From an uncultured Pseudomonadota bacterium (GTDB taxonomy: Bacteria; Pseudomonadota; Gammaproteobacteria; Steroidobacterales; Steroidobacteraceae): a DNA stretch of 37,278 nucleotides. The notes below the pieces were generated by a model. It saw only the letters and a program-made list of their open reading frames with translations. It made no database searches and was not told the DNA's origin. The stretch lies in contig CAIPVV010000018.1 in the NCBI GenBank assembly GCA_903868595.1, forward strand, positions 1 through 37,278. The letters are read 5' to 3'. Both the position numbers and the translations under genes were made by a program. Shown here piece by piece: positions 27,287-34,973 of this stretch (positions are counted from its first letter, which is position 1; the number at the start of each line of letters is the position of its first letter).

Positions 27287-28264
27287 TGCCGGCGGCGCGA
27301 GGTCGAGCGGGAAGGCCGCCGCGCGGCGCCCGCCGCCAGGTCCCGCGTGACCCCAAATCATAGCGTGTTCGGCGCCCGCGCCGTGGGGACGTGCAGGCGC
27401 GCCGCGGGCGGCGCGGCACCCGCTCGCCCTGTGGTGTAAGCCTGCCCTTCGACCCACGCGCGCCGTTCCGCCGGCCGTTGCGCCCGTCCGGGCCTGCATC
27501 GATGGCTTTGATCAGGGCGACTTGAAAGCCGCCGCCGCGGCGCTGCCACCCACGGGCCTCGTCATCATCGACGACCTGCCGCCGCAAATGGGGAGCGGTC
27601 CCAGCGCCTTTGAGGTCTGGACCCAGGCGCTCGATACCACTGACAAGGCAGTGGGCAACACCGACTGAGCCGGCGAACGGGGCACGGCGACGCGACTGCT
27701 TGGCGAGGCTGATCGCGGCCACGTCGTCCCTCCGGCGGTGCACGCGTTCAAGCGGAAAGACGCTCCCAGGCGGGCAGTGGCTCACTGGGTGGGCGTACTG
27801 CAGAAGGGGTCGGGTGGCCGGCCTATCACCGGCTGGACCTGGGTCTGCAAGCAACCCGAAGTTGGCGGCCGCTTCGGCCAAGTCATCGGCTGCCGACCAG
27901 CCCGGTGGATCGGGCTTGGCGGCGCAGCCGGGGGTCTCGGCAGCAAGCGCATGAGCGCACCCGGGGTGTGCGGTCTTCGGTCCGTCGTGAACGGCAGCCC
28001 TTGCGCGTGGCGCACCGGCTCTCCAGGTGCGGCTGCACCATCGAGGCGTCCTGTCAGCGACGCCGCGACCGTCGGGAGGGGGCTGCCCCCGGGTAACCGC
28101 GGCGGCACGTGGTTGCAATCTTCCCTCGCTATACTAGAAGCCGTTGCCCAGGCCCCTGCGCGGCGGTACCCGCCCGCCCCGATGTTCCAGCGCCTGCTGC
28201 CCTGGCTCGGATGGGATGGCCACGGCGGGGCCTTCACCCCGCCGCCTCGATGAAAAGGATCTCG
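27287..28264. other. Long intergenic region between mutS and the TonB-dependent receptor, possible gene relic
   Basis: Nearly 1 kb without a recognisable gene. One plus-strand frame from about 27445 to the TGA at 27666-27668 has codon choice like the genes around it (G or C in most third positions). It encodes a plausible protein end containing GLVIIDDLPPQ and FEVWTQALD, but has no usable start codon. The same frame continues after the stop to about 28250 with Arg/Gly/Pro-rich residues. This may be the eroded end of an old gene. I could not assign a family. Confidence 0.35.
28130..28135 (+). promoter_or_regulatory. Possible -10 element of the TonB-dependent receptor gene
   Basis: TATACT matches the sigma-70 -10 hexamer at 5 of 6 positions and lies 129 bases before the chosen start in otherwise GC-rich DNA. 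A TTGCAA at 28113-28118 is only 11 bases upstream, too close to pair with it, and no good -35 was found at 16-18 bases. Low confidence. Confidence 0.25.
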
Positions 28265-30481
28265 ATGAGCCCAATGGTTCCTGCCCGAGACGCCCTGCGG
28301 GCACCGTCGGCCCGTCTACCGGTTTGCGGGGGTGGCCTGTACGCGCTGGCCCTGGTCGTCGCGTGCCCGGCTGCCCCGGCGGCAGAACCCCCGCCGGCGG
28401 CGCTGTCCGCGCCGGTGGAAACCGTCGTCGTGAGTTCCCAGAAACTCGCCGGGGAAACCCTGATCGACCGCAAGGTCTACAGCCTGGCGTCTGACATGCA
28501 GGCCACCTTCGGCACCGTGAGTGACGTGCTGGGCGTGATTCCGTCCGTCGAAGTAAGCCCCGATGGCGTCGTCTCGCTGCGCGGCGACAGCAACGTGCTG
28601 ATCCTGGTCGACGGCAAGCCGTCGGCGCAGTTCTCCGGGCCAGCCGCCGCGGACAACCTGCAGGCCTTCCCCGCCAAGGACATCGAGCGCATCGAGGTCC
28701 TCACGACGCCGCCCGCGCAGTTCAAGGCCGATGGCGCCGCGGGCGTGATCAATATCATCACGCGCAAGCAGCGACCGGAAGGGTTCGCAGGTTCCCTCCA
28801 GGGCAGCCTCGGCAATGTCGGTCGCGCGGTCGTCGGCGCGAACAGCAGCTACAGCTCCGGGCCGCTCAACCTGTCGGCCACGGCGGGTTTTAGGCACGAC
28901 CTGCGCCAGCGGCTGCTCCAGTCGGACGTGCAGGTGCCGAACCCCACGGCCGCGCAGCGGCAGGACAGCACCAGCTCCCTCAACGAGCGGATCCACCGCG
29001 AGGTTCCAACGCTCGGCCTGTCGGCACGGTACGCGTTGAACGACCGGCAATCCGTCAGCGGGGCGGTGAACTGGAGCGAGCGCTCGGGGCCCCGCACGTA
29101 CACCCAGCTCGACGAGACCAGCACGCCTGCGAGCGGCCTCGTCAGTGCCGCGCAGCGCCTGAGTGCGGGGCACGATACCGACATCGAGCACGACGCGAGG
29201 CTGGGGTTCTCACAGAAGCTCGGCCGGGACGGCGAGGAACTGAATCTCTCGCTGCATCGCTCCTCCTCGAGCCAGCGCGAACACTACGACTACACCAACG
29301 ACTCGTTCCTTCCCGCAGCGGCGCCGTACGCCAGCAACCTGAGCCTCGCCGAGGCACATGCGGCGACCGAGTTCGGCGCCGACTACGCGTTGCCGCTCTC
29401 CAACGCCCGCTCCCTGAAGCTGGGCTATGCGCTGGAGCAGGACGATTACCGCTATGGTAACGCCGGCAACACCATCGACCCGGCAAATGGTCTCCCGGTG
29501 GCTGACCCGAGCCTCACCAACGACTTCAAGTTCTGGCAGCAGATCAGTTCCGGCTACGCGAGCTATCAGGCGAGGGCCGGCAACTGGAGCTGGCTGGGCG
29601 GCCTGCGGGCCGAGCTGGCCCGCACCGACCTCCGGCAGTTGACCGACCAGCTCTCCTTCCGGGGCAGTTACTTCCGGCTCTACCCCAGCCTGCACGTGGA
29701 CCGCAGCCTCTCGGAGGAGGCGACGCTGTCGTTCGGCGCGAGCCGGCGCGTGAGTCGCCCCGATCCCAGCAACCTGAACCCCTACGTCGATCACGAGTAC
29801 ACGCCCAACCTGCGCTCCGGCAACGCCACCCTGCGTCCGCAGTACACGCAGTCCTTCGAGGTCGGCTACGGGTACGAGGGGCGAGGGCTGGCCTACCAGC
29901 TGACCGGGTACTACCGTCGCAACCGGGACAGCACGACCGACGTGACGCAGTACCTCGGCGGCGGCTTCTCGCTCACGACCAAAGCCAACCTGCCGAGGAA
30001 TGACTCCGGGGGCCTTGAGTTCACCACCAGCGGCCGACTCATGCCGAAGCTTACCTACAGCCTCAGTGGCAACCTGTTCCACAGCCAGATCGACTCCACC
30101 GCGCTCGGTGTGCCGGGATTGGCGTCGACCACCGGCCTCAACGCCAAGCTCAAGCTCGACTACCGCCCGACGGCCGCGGATTCGGCCCAGCTGGTCGTGA
30201 CCCGCTCGGACAAGCGCCTGACCCCGCAGGGCTACGTGCTGGCCATCAACGTCGTGAATATCGGCTATCGCCACCAGCTGACGCCGGACCTGACTGCCCT
30301 CGCGACCGTATCGGATGTCTTCAACGGCCAGCGAACCGAGCGGTTCGAGCGCACGCCCGCCTTCACGGGCGACTACCTTCGAACCGTCCGTGGCCGCGTC
30401 CTCTATATCGGCGTGGCCTACAGCTTTGGCACGACGAAAAAGGCAAAGCCGGCGAACTTCGAATACGACCTGTCCAACTGA
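28265..30481 (+). CDS. TonB-dependent receptor-like outer membrane beta-barrel protein
   Basis: Outer-membrane protein of 738 residues. A signal peptide (hydrophobic GGLYALALVVACPAAPAAE) is followed by a plug domain: VETVVVSSQKLAGETLIDRK, VLGVIPSVEVSPDGVVSLRG, VLILVDGKPSAQ, KDIERIEVLTTPPAQFKADG, AAGVINIITRK. A long barrel follows with alternating aromatic strands and a late family block (YRRNRDSTTDVTQY, GGLEFTTSGRLMPKLTYSLS), as in the outer-membrane beta-barrel family (OMP_b-brl_3). It ends FEYDLSN. The ligand is unknown. ATG 28265 is chosen over ATG 28250 because AAAGGA lies 5 bases before it. No siderophore, sugar or regulator gene flanks it. Confidence 0.87.
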   Translation: MSPMVPARDALRAPSARLPVCGGGLYALALVVACPAAPAAEPPPAALSAPVETVVVSSQKLAGETLIDRKVYSLASDMQATFGTVSDVLGVIPSVEVSPDGVVSLRGDSNVLILVDGKPSAQFSGPAAADNLQAFPAKDIERIEVLTTPPAQFKADGAAGVINIITRKQRPEGFAGSLQGSLGNVGRAVVGANSSYSSGPLNLSATAGFRHDLRQRLLQSDVQVPNPTAAQRQDSTSSLNERIHREVPTLGLSARYALNDRQSVSGAVNWSERSGPRTYTQLDETSTPASGLVSAAQRLSAGHDTDIEHDARLGFSQKLGRDGEELNLSLHRSSSSQREHYDYTNDSFLPAAAPYASNLSLAEAHAATEFGADYALPLSNARSLKLGYALEQDDYRYGNAGNTIDPANGLPVADPSLTNDFKFWQQISSGYASYQARAGNWSWLGGLRAELARTDLRQLTDQLSFRGSYFRLYPSLHVDRSLSEEATLSFGASRRVSRPDPSNLNPYVDHEYTPNLRSGNATLRPQYTQSFEVGYGYEGRGLAYQLTGYYRRNRDSTTDVTQYLGGGFSLTTKANLPRNDSGGLEFTTSGRLMPKLTYSLSGNLFHSQIDSTALGVPGLASTTGLNAKLKLDYRPTAADSAQLVVTRSDKRLTPQGYVLAINVVNIGYRHQLTPDLTALATVSDVFNGQRTERFERTPAFTGDYLRTVRGRVLYIGVAYSFGTTKKAKPANFEYDLSN

Positions 30482-30800
30482 TCGAGCCCTGCCACGCAAG
30501 AGCAGCGACGACGAGCAGCGCCAGGCACCGCCAGAGCAGGCCTGCGCCTGGCCGGCGGGCGCGCAACGCGAGCGCGGTGAGGGTCAGCGGTTCGATACCG
30601 CGGGCGGCCAGCCAGCAGGACGCCGCCTGCTGCGTCGCGGTCGGCCCGAAGAACGGCCGCATGCCCTCCTAGGTCAGCGCGTGCACCAGGTCCAGCGCCG
30701 CGATGCAGGTGAAAACGGCGATCACCACGTGCACCGACGGGATCTGCTCCTGCTCCAGCGTATGCCAGGCGTTGGCGACCACCCGCACGCAGACGTTAAA
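30482..30800 (-). pseudogene. Remnant of a MASE3-type membrane sensor domain gene
   Basis: Minus-strand frame with strong similarity, by memory, to the MASE3 sensor domain found at the N-terminus of diguanylate cyclases and kinases. The readable pieces are VVIAVFTCIAALDLVHALT, then a TAG stop at 30669-30671, then EGMRPFFGPTATQQAASCWL, AARGIEPLTLTALALRARR and a hydrophobic helix. Intact members read D-L-x-H-x-L-x-Y-x-G-M, so the stop replaces the conserved Tyr codon (TAC or TAT to TAG). Both halves are in the same frame. The remnant ends exactly at the stop of the TonB-dependent gene and has no output domain, and the N-terminal helix is also missing. It is a dead fragment. Confidence 0.6.
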
Positions 30801-30860
30801 CGGCAATTGCGCCGGTAACCCCGCACCGCTGCTCGCAATGTCACTGCGGCGGCGCGTTTT

Positions 30861-30882
30861 GTACCCGCTTTCGTACCCGCTT
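30861..30882. repeat. Short direct repeat GTACCCGCTT x2
   Basis: GTACCCGCTT occurs at 30861-30870 and again at 30873-30882, separated by TC. It lies between the sensor-domain relic and the antitoxin-like gene and may mark a recombination joint. Chance duplication is possible. Confidence 0.4.
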
Positions 30883-30890
30883 GTCACCGA

Positions 30891-31130
30891 TCAGACCACC
30901 GCTGCCGCGTGCCTTGTCTGCGCACGTCGCAGCGTCACCGCCACTTCCACGCGTGAGCCTAGCCCATTGATCATCGCCATGAGGCGCTCGACACTGATGC
31001 GCCGGAAATCCGCGTTGCGGACGCGCGAGAAATCTCCGGCATCGATCCAGGTGAGGCTCTGCGCCTTTCTTACAGTGAGACCCTCTTTGTCGAGCGTCTT
31101 GATGATCTCCGCCGCCAGGATTGCCTTCAA
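30891..31130 (-). CDS. Helix-turn-helix antitoxin-like protein (HTH_37/XRE type), 5'-truncated orphan
   Basis: A 79-codon frame starting at TTG encodes a small XRE-like DNA-binding protein. Its pattern is that of antitoxins of RelE/HigB-type modules: LKAILAAEIIKTLDKEGLTV, RKAQSLTWIDAGDFSRVRNA, then ISVERLMAMINGLGSRVEV. Family-like residues continue upstream of the TTG in the same frame (YRDFDVPDADVRQ, to about 31172). No start codon follows there and the frame then runs into unrelated sequence, so the first 10-20 residues seem lost. No toxin gene is adjacent. It overlaps the end of the small membrane ORF at 31156-31311 if the upstream part is counted. Probably a non-functional or residual antitoxin; function as a lone regulator is not excluded. 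Confidence 0.6.
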   Translation of the reverse strand: MKAILAAEIIKTLDKEGLTVRKAQSLTWIDAGDFSRVRNADFRRISVERLMAMINGLGSRVEVAVTLRRAQTRHAAAVV

Positions 31131-31155
31131 CTGGCGAACGTCGGCATCCGGGACA

Positions 31156-31311
31156 TCAAAGTCCCGATACCAGCAGCAGGGCGGCCAAGGCGCCCATCCA
31201 GAACAGGGCCACGTTGCGGTATGAGTGTTTGGTGCCGAGGACTTCCGTCTGCAGGTAGTCGTCCTCCGTCCTCGGTGTACCGCCTTCTACGTCAGCGAGG
31301 CCGGACGCCAT
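31156..31311 (-). CDS. Small single-pass membrane protein coupled to the efflux pump gene
   Basis: A 51-codon ORF whose ATG overlaps the stop codon of the MFS gene by one base (TGATG), so it could be translated by re-initiation. The product has an acidic/polar N-terminal half (ADVEGGTPRTEDDYLQTEVL) and one C-terminal hydrophobic helix (NVALFWMGALAALLLVSGL). I recognise no family. Its last codons overlap the region where the antitoxin-like frame has lost its start. It may be a real micro-protein partner of the pump or a product of the rearrangement. Confidence 0.4.
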   Translation of the reverse strand: MASGLADVEGGTPRTEDDYLQTEVLGTKHSYRNVALFWMGALAALLLVSGL

Positions 31312-32807
31312 CAGGCGCGGCGTTGACGCAGCATCCACACAGCCGTCGCCGCCCACAGCAGCGCGGCCCCGACCATGACGGCATGGAAGGCGCCGGTGAA
31401 GGCCGCACGGGCGGAGTCCCTCAGGGACTGCGCCGCGGCCGCCGGCAGCGAGCTTGCGGTGCGCAGCGCATCGTCCAGCGACTCATGCACCACCGCAGGC
31501 AGGGCGCCGCCCGCGGGGAGGTTCAGTCCCGAAGCGTAGGAGATCGTCAGGAGGCTCCCGAACAGCGCGACGCCCAGGGCACTGCCCAGTTCAAAGCCAA
31601 CCTCCTCGATCGAGGCGGCCATCCCGGAGCGGCCCGCCGGCGCGCCCGACATGATCGCCGATGAGGCCGCCGTCGCGGCGGCGCCCACCCCCGCGCCGAC
31701 CAGCACCAGCAGCAGCGTCAGCAGTGGCGTGAGTCCGCCATCGAAGGGCAGCCCGACCAGGCACAGCGCGGCGGCTGCCGAGACGAGCAGCCCGCCGGCA
31801 CCGACGCGCGCCGCACTGCGTGATCCCAGCAGCCGGCCGGTCAGCGGACCGGCCAGAAAGGAGCCCAGTGGCGTAGGCAAAATAATGAGACCGGCTTGCA
31901 GCGGCGAGCGCTCCAGCACCAGTTGCAGCTGCTGTCCCAGCACGAGCTCAAAGCCCACGATCCCGGCCGTGCCCAGCCCGGCGCCGGCGACCGCCGCCCC
32001 GAAACCCGGCAAGCGAAACAGCGTGAAATCGATTAGCGGTGGCTTGCGCTGGCGTTGGCGGCGAACAAACAGCGTGAGGCTCCCGGCGCCCAGCGCGGCG
32101 GACGCGGCGAGCGCGACCCAGGGCAGGGGCCGGTACGCGACGGCCTTGATCGCATACACGAGTCCGAAGAGCCCGGCCATCACCTGCAGCGAGCCCAGCA
32201 GGTCCCAGGGCGGGCCGCCCACCGGCCTTGACGCCGGGACGACAAGCAGGGTCGCCAGCAGCGCTGCAACCACCACCGGCAGGTTCACCAGAAAGACAGT
32301 GCCCCAGGCGTGGTGCTCCAGCAGGAGCCCGCCGATGACCGGTCCCAGCGCAAGCCCCCCGCCCGCGATGCCGGCCCACAGGCCGATGGCCACGGCGCGC
32401 TCCTGCACGTCCTCGAAGCTCACCCGGATGATCGCCAGGGTCGCCGGCATCATCGTGGCCCCGCCCACGCCCAGCAGTGCCCGCGCGGCGATCAGCCAGG
32501 CTGGGCTGGGGGCCAGTGCAGCGGCCAGCGAGGCAACGCCGAACAGTGCAAGGCCCGCCAGGAACAGCGGGCGATGGCCATGGCGGTCTCCCAGCGTGCC
32601 CAGCCCCGGTAGCAGCCCGGCAACGACCAAGGCATAGACGTTCACGATCCACAGCTTTTCGCTGGCGCTGGCGCGCAACTCATGCGTGAGCACCGGCAGT
32701 GCCGTGTACAGAACCGTCATGTCCACGCAGATCATGAACAGCGCGCTGGCGACGATGGCCAGTGTGATCCAGCGGCGCGGGCTGGCGGGAGTACTTAACC
32801 TGCTCAT
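31311..32807 (-). CDS. MFS drug efflux transporter, DHA2 family (QacA/SmvA-like, 14 TM)
   Basis: Proton-driven drug exporter in the inner membrane, 498 residues, with about 14 hydrophobic helices. The first helix region ITLAIVASALFMICVDMTVL contains the Asp typical of DHA transporters. Motif A is LGTLGDRHGHRPLFLAG, and motif C is around GLALGPVIGGLLLEHHAWGT, ending in VFLVNLPVVV. SmvA and QacA export quaternary ammonium compounds and methyl viologen; the substrate here is inferred only at family level. ATG 32807 (SRLSTPASPRRW) is chosen; the frame is open 35 codons further upstream but those lack family similarity. It is divergent from the nucleotide translocase with 69 bases between starts. 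No TetR-type regulator is adjacent. Confidence 0.9.
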   Translation of the reverse strand: MSRLSTPASPRRWITLAIVASALFMICVDMTVLYTALPVLTHELRASASEKLWIVNVYALVVAGLLPGLGTLGDRHGHRPLFLAGLALFGVASLAAALAPSPAWLIAARALLGVGGATMMPATLAIIRVSFEDVQERAVAIGLWAGIAGGGLALGPVIGGLLLEHHAWGTVFLVNLPVVVAALLATLLVVPASRPVGGPPWDLLGSLQVMAGLFGLVYAIKAVAYRPLPWVALAASAALGAGSLTLFVRRQRQRKPPLIDFTLFRLPGFGAAVAGAGLGTAGIVGFELVLGQQLQLVLERSPLQAGLIILPTPLGSFLAGPLTGRLLGSRSAARVGAGGLLVSAAAALCLVGLPFDGGLTPLLTLLLVLVGAGVGAAATAASSAIMSGAPAGRSGMAASIEEVGFELGSALGVALFGSLLTISYASGLNLPAGGALPAVVHESLDDALRTASSLPAAAAQSLRDSARAAFTGAFHAVMVGAALLWAATAVWMLRQRRA

Positions 32808-32876
32808 TGAAGCTACAACGAAGAACCCGGCGAGCCAGGCTGGCGCCTGGCGGGCTTGGGCGGATATGCTGCGGCG

Positions 32877-34190
32877 ATGGAAAATCTCGTCAAGAAAATG
32901 GTCAATGCCCATACCGGGGAAATAAAAGCCCTGCTGTGGTCCTTCCTCTACTTCTTCTTCCTGCTGTCGACATACTACATGCTGCAGCCCCTGCGGGATG
33001 CGATGGGTATCGAGGGCGGCACGAAGAACCTGTCATGGCTGTTCATTGCCACCTTCCTTGCAACGCTGATCACCGCACCGTTCCAGGCTGCGCTGGTAGC
33101 CAGACTGCCGCGCATCCGGTTCATCCCGGTGGTCTACCTGTTTCTCGTCGCGAACATGCTGATCTTCTGGTTCCTGCTGCGCACGCACGTTGCCCCGGTG
33201 GTCGTCGCGCGGGCCTTCTTCGTCTGGATCACCGTGTTCTCGGTGTTCACCGTGTCGGTGTTCTGGTCCTTCATGTCGGACATCTACTCGGCCGAGCAGA
33301 GCAAGCGGCTGTTCGGCTTCATCGGTGCCGGCGGCTCGATCGGTTCGATCCTGGGCCCGGTGCTGACGCGCCAGCTCGTGGGCCCCATCGGGGTTGCGAA
33401 CCTGCTGCTGGTCGCCAGCCTACTGTTGATCGCCGCCGTGGTCTCAGCCAACCGGCTGGAAGGCGCGGCCGCCGAGGCGCAGGCCGCGACCCCGGGATTC
33501 AAGGCGGCGAGCGCCGGCCGGCAGAAGCATGCCGTCGGTGGCGGCATGTTCGACGGGTTCGCGCTGCTGTTCAAATCCCCCTACCTGGGTGGCATCGGAC
33601 TGTGGGTCTTCCTGCTGTCGCTGGCGGGCACCTTCCTGTACCTGCTCCAGGCGGACGTGGTGTCCGCCGCGGCGGGCGATGCGGCGGGCCGCACCAAGAT
33701 CTTCGCGACGATCGCGCAGTGGGTGGGCATCCTCTCGCTCCTCGTGCAGCTGCTGGCGACGGGGCGAATCATCTCGAAGATCGGCACGGGTGCGGCAGCC
33801 GCGCTGCTGCCCCTGGTCTTCGTGATGGGGTTCATCGCGCTGGCGGTGAGCCCGGTCCTGCTGGTCGTGGCCAGCTTCCAGGCGCTGCAGCGGGCCACCA
33901 ACTTTGGCGTCGCCAACCTCGCGCGCGAATCGCTGTGGACGGTGGTGAGCCGCGAGGAGAAGTTCAAGGCCAAGAACATCATCGACGGCGCCGTGTTCCG
34001 CGCCGCCGATGCGGTCAACGCATGGCTGCAGAAGCTGCTGGCCGCGCTGCTGTCCCAGCCTGTGCTGGCGCTGGTCACCGCCGGTATCGCCGGCGGCTGG
34101 TTCGTGCTGTCGCTGGCACTGGGCCGCTCGCAGGAGCGGAAGGCCCGGCAGCTCGCCGCCGAGGCTGCAGAGGCCGCCGCAGCCAAGTAG
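32877..34190 (+). CDS. ATP/ADP translocase-like nucleotide transporter (Npt/TLC family)
   Basis: Twelve-helix membrane protein of 437 residues related to the nucleotide transporters (TLC) of plastids and of Chlamydia and Rickettsia. The opening helix (LLWSFLYFFFLLSTYYMLQP, then LRDAMG) is the family signature. VFWSFMSDIYSAEQSKRLFG and IGAGGSIGSILGP follow, and later RATNFGVANLARESLWTVVS and KFKAKNIIDGAVFRAADA. The Ala/Glu-rich C-terminus is cytosolic. Members also occur in free-living proteobacteria, where the substrate is unclear. ATG 32877 is preferred to TTG 32856 because the family begins close to the first helix. It stands alone on the plus strand, divergent from the efflux pump. Confidence 0.86.
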   Translation: MENLVKKMVNAHTGEIKALLWSFLYFFFLLSTYYMLQPLRDAMGIEGGTKNLSWLFIATFLATLITAPFQAALVARLPRIRFIPVVYLFLVANMLIFWFLLRTHVAPVVVARAFFVWITVFSVFTVSVFWSFMSDIYSAEQSKRLFGFIGAGGSIGSILGPVLTRQLVGPIGVANLLLVASLLLIAAVVSANRLEGAAAEAQAATPGFKAASAGRQKHAVGGGMFDGFALLFKSPYLGGIGLWVFLLSLAGTFLYLLQADVVSAAAGDAAGRTKIFATIAQWVGILSLLVQLLATGRIISKIGTGAAAALLPLVFVMGFIALAVSPVLLVVASFQALQRATNFGVANLARESLWTVVSREEKFKAKNIIDGAVFRAADAVNAWLQKLLAALLSQPVLALVTAGIAGGWFVLSLALGRSQERKARQLAAEAAEAAAAK

Positions 34191-34234
34191 GGTTAAGCTC
34201 GGCATCCTGTCTCAACGGCTGGCTGGAGCAGGAT

Positions 34235-34435
34235 ATGAACGAGTGCACCGGCGGCGCAGCGCCGCGCAGGCCGCGGCCGGGTGTCCGCCACGCGGATTGC
34301 ACCCCAGGGTCAGCGGGCGGCTGCTCGGACGGGCGCGGGCCGCGGCAGCCGTCCCCGGCCCATCGCCTCCTGTGTGCAGCACCCGTCCCCGACGCTGGGG
34401 CGCCCCGCGGCCGGCGCCGCGAAGCTCGCCGGTGA
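34235..34435 (+). CDS. Possible small ORF overlapping the pncC start
   Basis: A 66-codon ORF starts with ATG after GGAGCAGGA (a good ribosome site) and ends with a TGA that overlaps the GTG start of pncC (GTGA). The product is Arg/Pro/Gly-rich with five cysteines and no recognised domain. The favourable start and the coupled end argue for translation; the residue mix argues for chance. It may act as a leader that feeds ribosomes to pncC. Confidence 0.25.
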   Translation: MNECTGGAAPRRPRPGVRHADCTPGSAGGCSDGRGPRQPSPAHRLLCAAPVPDAGAPRGRRREARR

Positions 34436-34950
34436 GCGTCGATGACGCGGCACTGGCGCAACTGGCCCTGCAGGTCGGTCTGCGGCTCAAGGCCAACGGC
34501 CTGCACCTCGTGACCATCGAATCCTGTACCGGTGGATACCTTGCCAAGCTGCTAACCGATGTCGCAGGCAGCTCGCACTGGTTCGACTGCGGCTATGTGA
34601 CCTACTCCAACTCGGCCAAGCAGCGGGACGTCGGCGTGCACCCGCAGACGCTGTTGCGTCATGGCGCGGTCAGCGAGGCGGTCGTGCGCGAGATGGCCGA
34701 AGGCGCCCTGCAGCGCGGCGGCGCGGAGCTGTCGCTGAGCATCAGCGGCGTGGCCGGCCCCGATGGGGGCACGACGCGCAATCCGGTGGGCAGCGTCTGG
34801 CTGGCGCTGGCCCGTCGGCAGGCCGACGGGCTGCGCTGCGCTGCCCGGCATCACCTGTTCCCCGGCGATCGCGATGCCGTGCGGCGCCAGGCGGTCGCCA
34901 CGGCGCTGACGTGGCTACTGGCCGAGCGCGACGGGGCCGGCGCGGGCTGA
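34432..34950 (+). CDS. pncC: Nicotinamide-nucleotide amidohydrolase PncC (CinA C-terminal domain)
   Basis: Stand-alone CinA C-terminal domain of 172 residues. It deamidates nicotinamide mononucleotide to nicotinate mononucleotide in the pyridine nucleotide cycle. Signature blocks are LVTIESCTGGYLAKLLTDVA with the catalytic Ser, WFDCGYVTYSNSAKQRDVGV, HGAVSEAVVREMAEGAL and ISGVAGPDGGTTRNPVGSVW. The GTG start at 34432 gives the normal length; the frame is open upstream through unrelated residues. Position between mutS and recA, though with other genes inserted here, is usual in gammaproteobacteria. Its NAD-recycling role complements nadE earlier in the window. Confidence 0.92.
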   Translation: MSVDDAALAQLALQVGLRLKANGLHLVTIESCTGGYLAKLLTDVAGSSHWFDCGYVTYSNSAKQRDVGVHPQTLLRHGAVSEAVVREMAEGALQRGGAELSLSISGVAGPDGGTTRNPVGSVWLALARRQADGLRCAARHHLFPGDRDAVRRQAVATALTWLLAERDGAGAG

Positions 34951-34973
34951 CACGCGCAACCCCGCGCGGGAGC

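Noticed and set aside
30482..31311. Mobile element or integrase remnant explaining the relics
   Set aside because: Only a 10-bp direct repeat was found. No transposase, integrase domain, terminal inverted repeats or tRNA gene could be identified.
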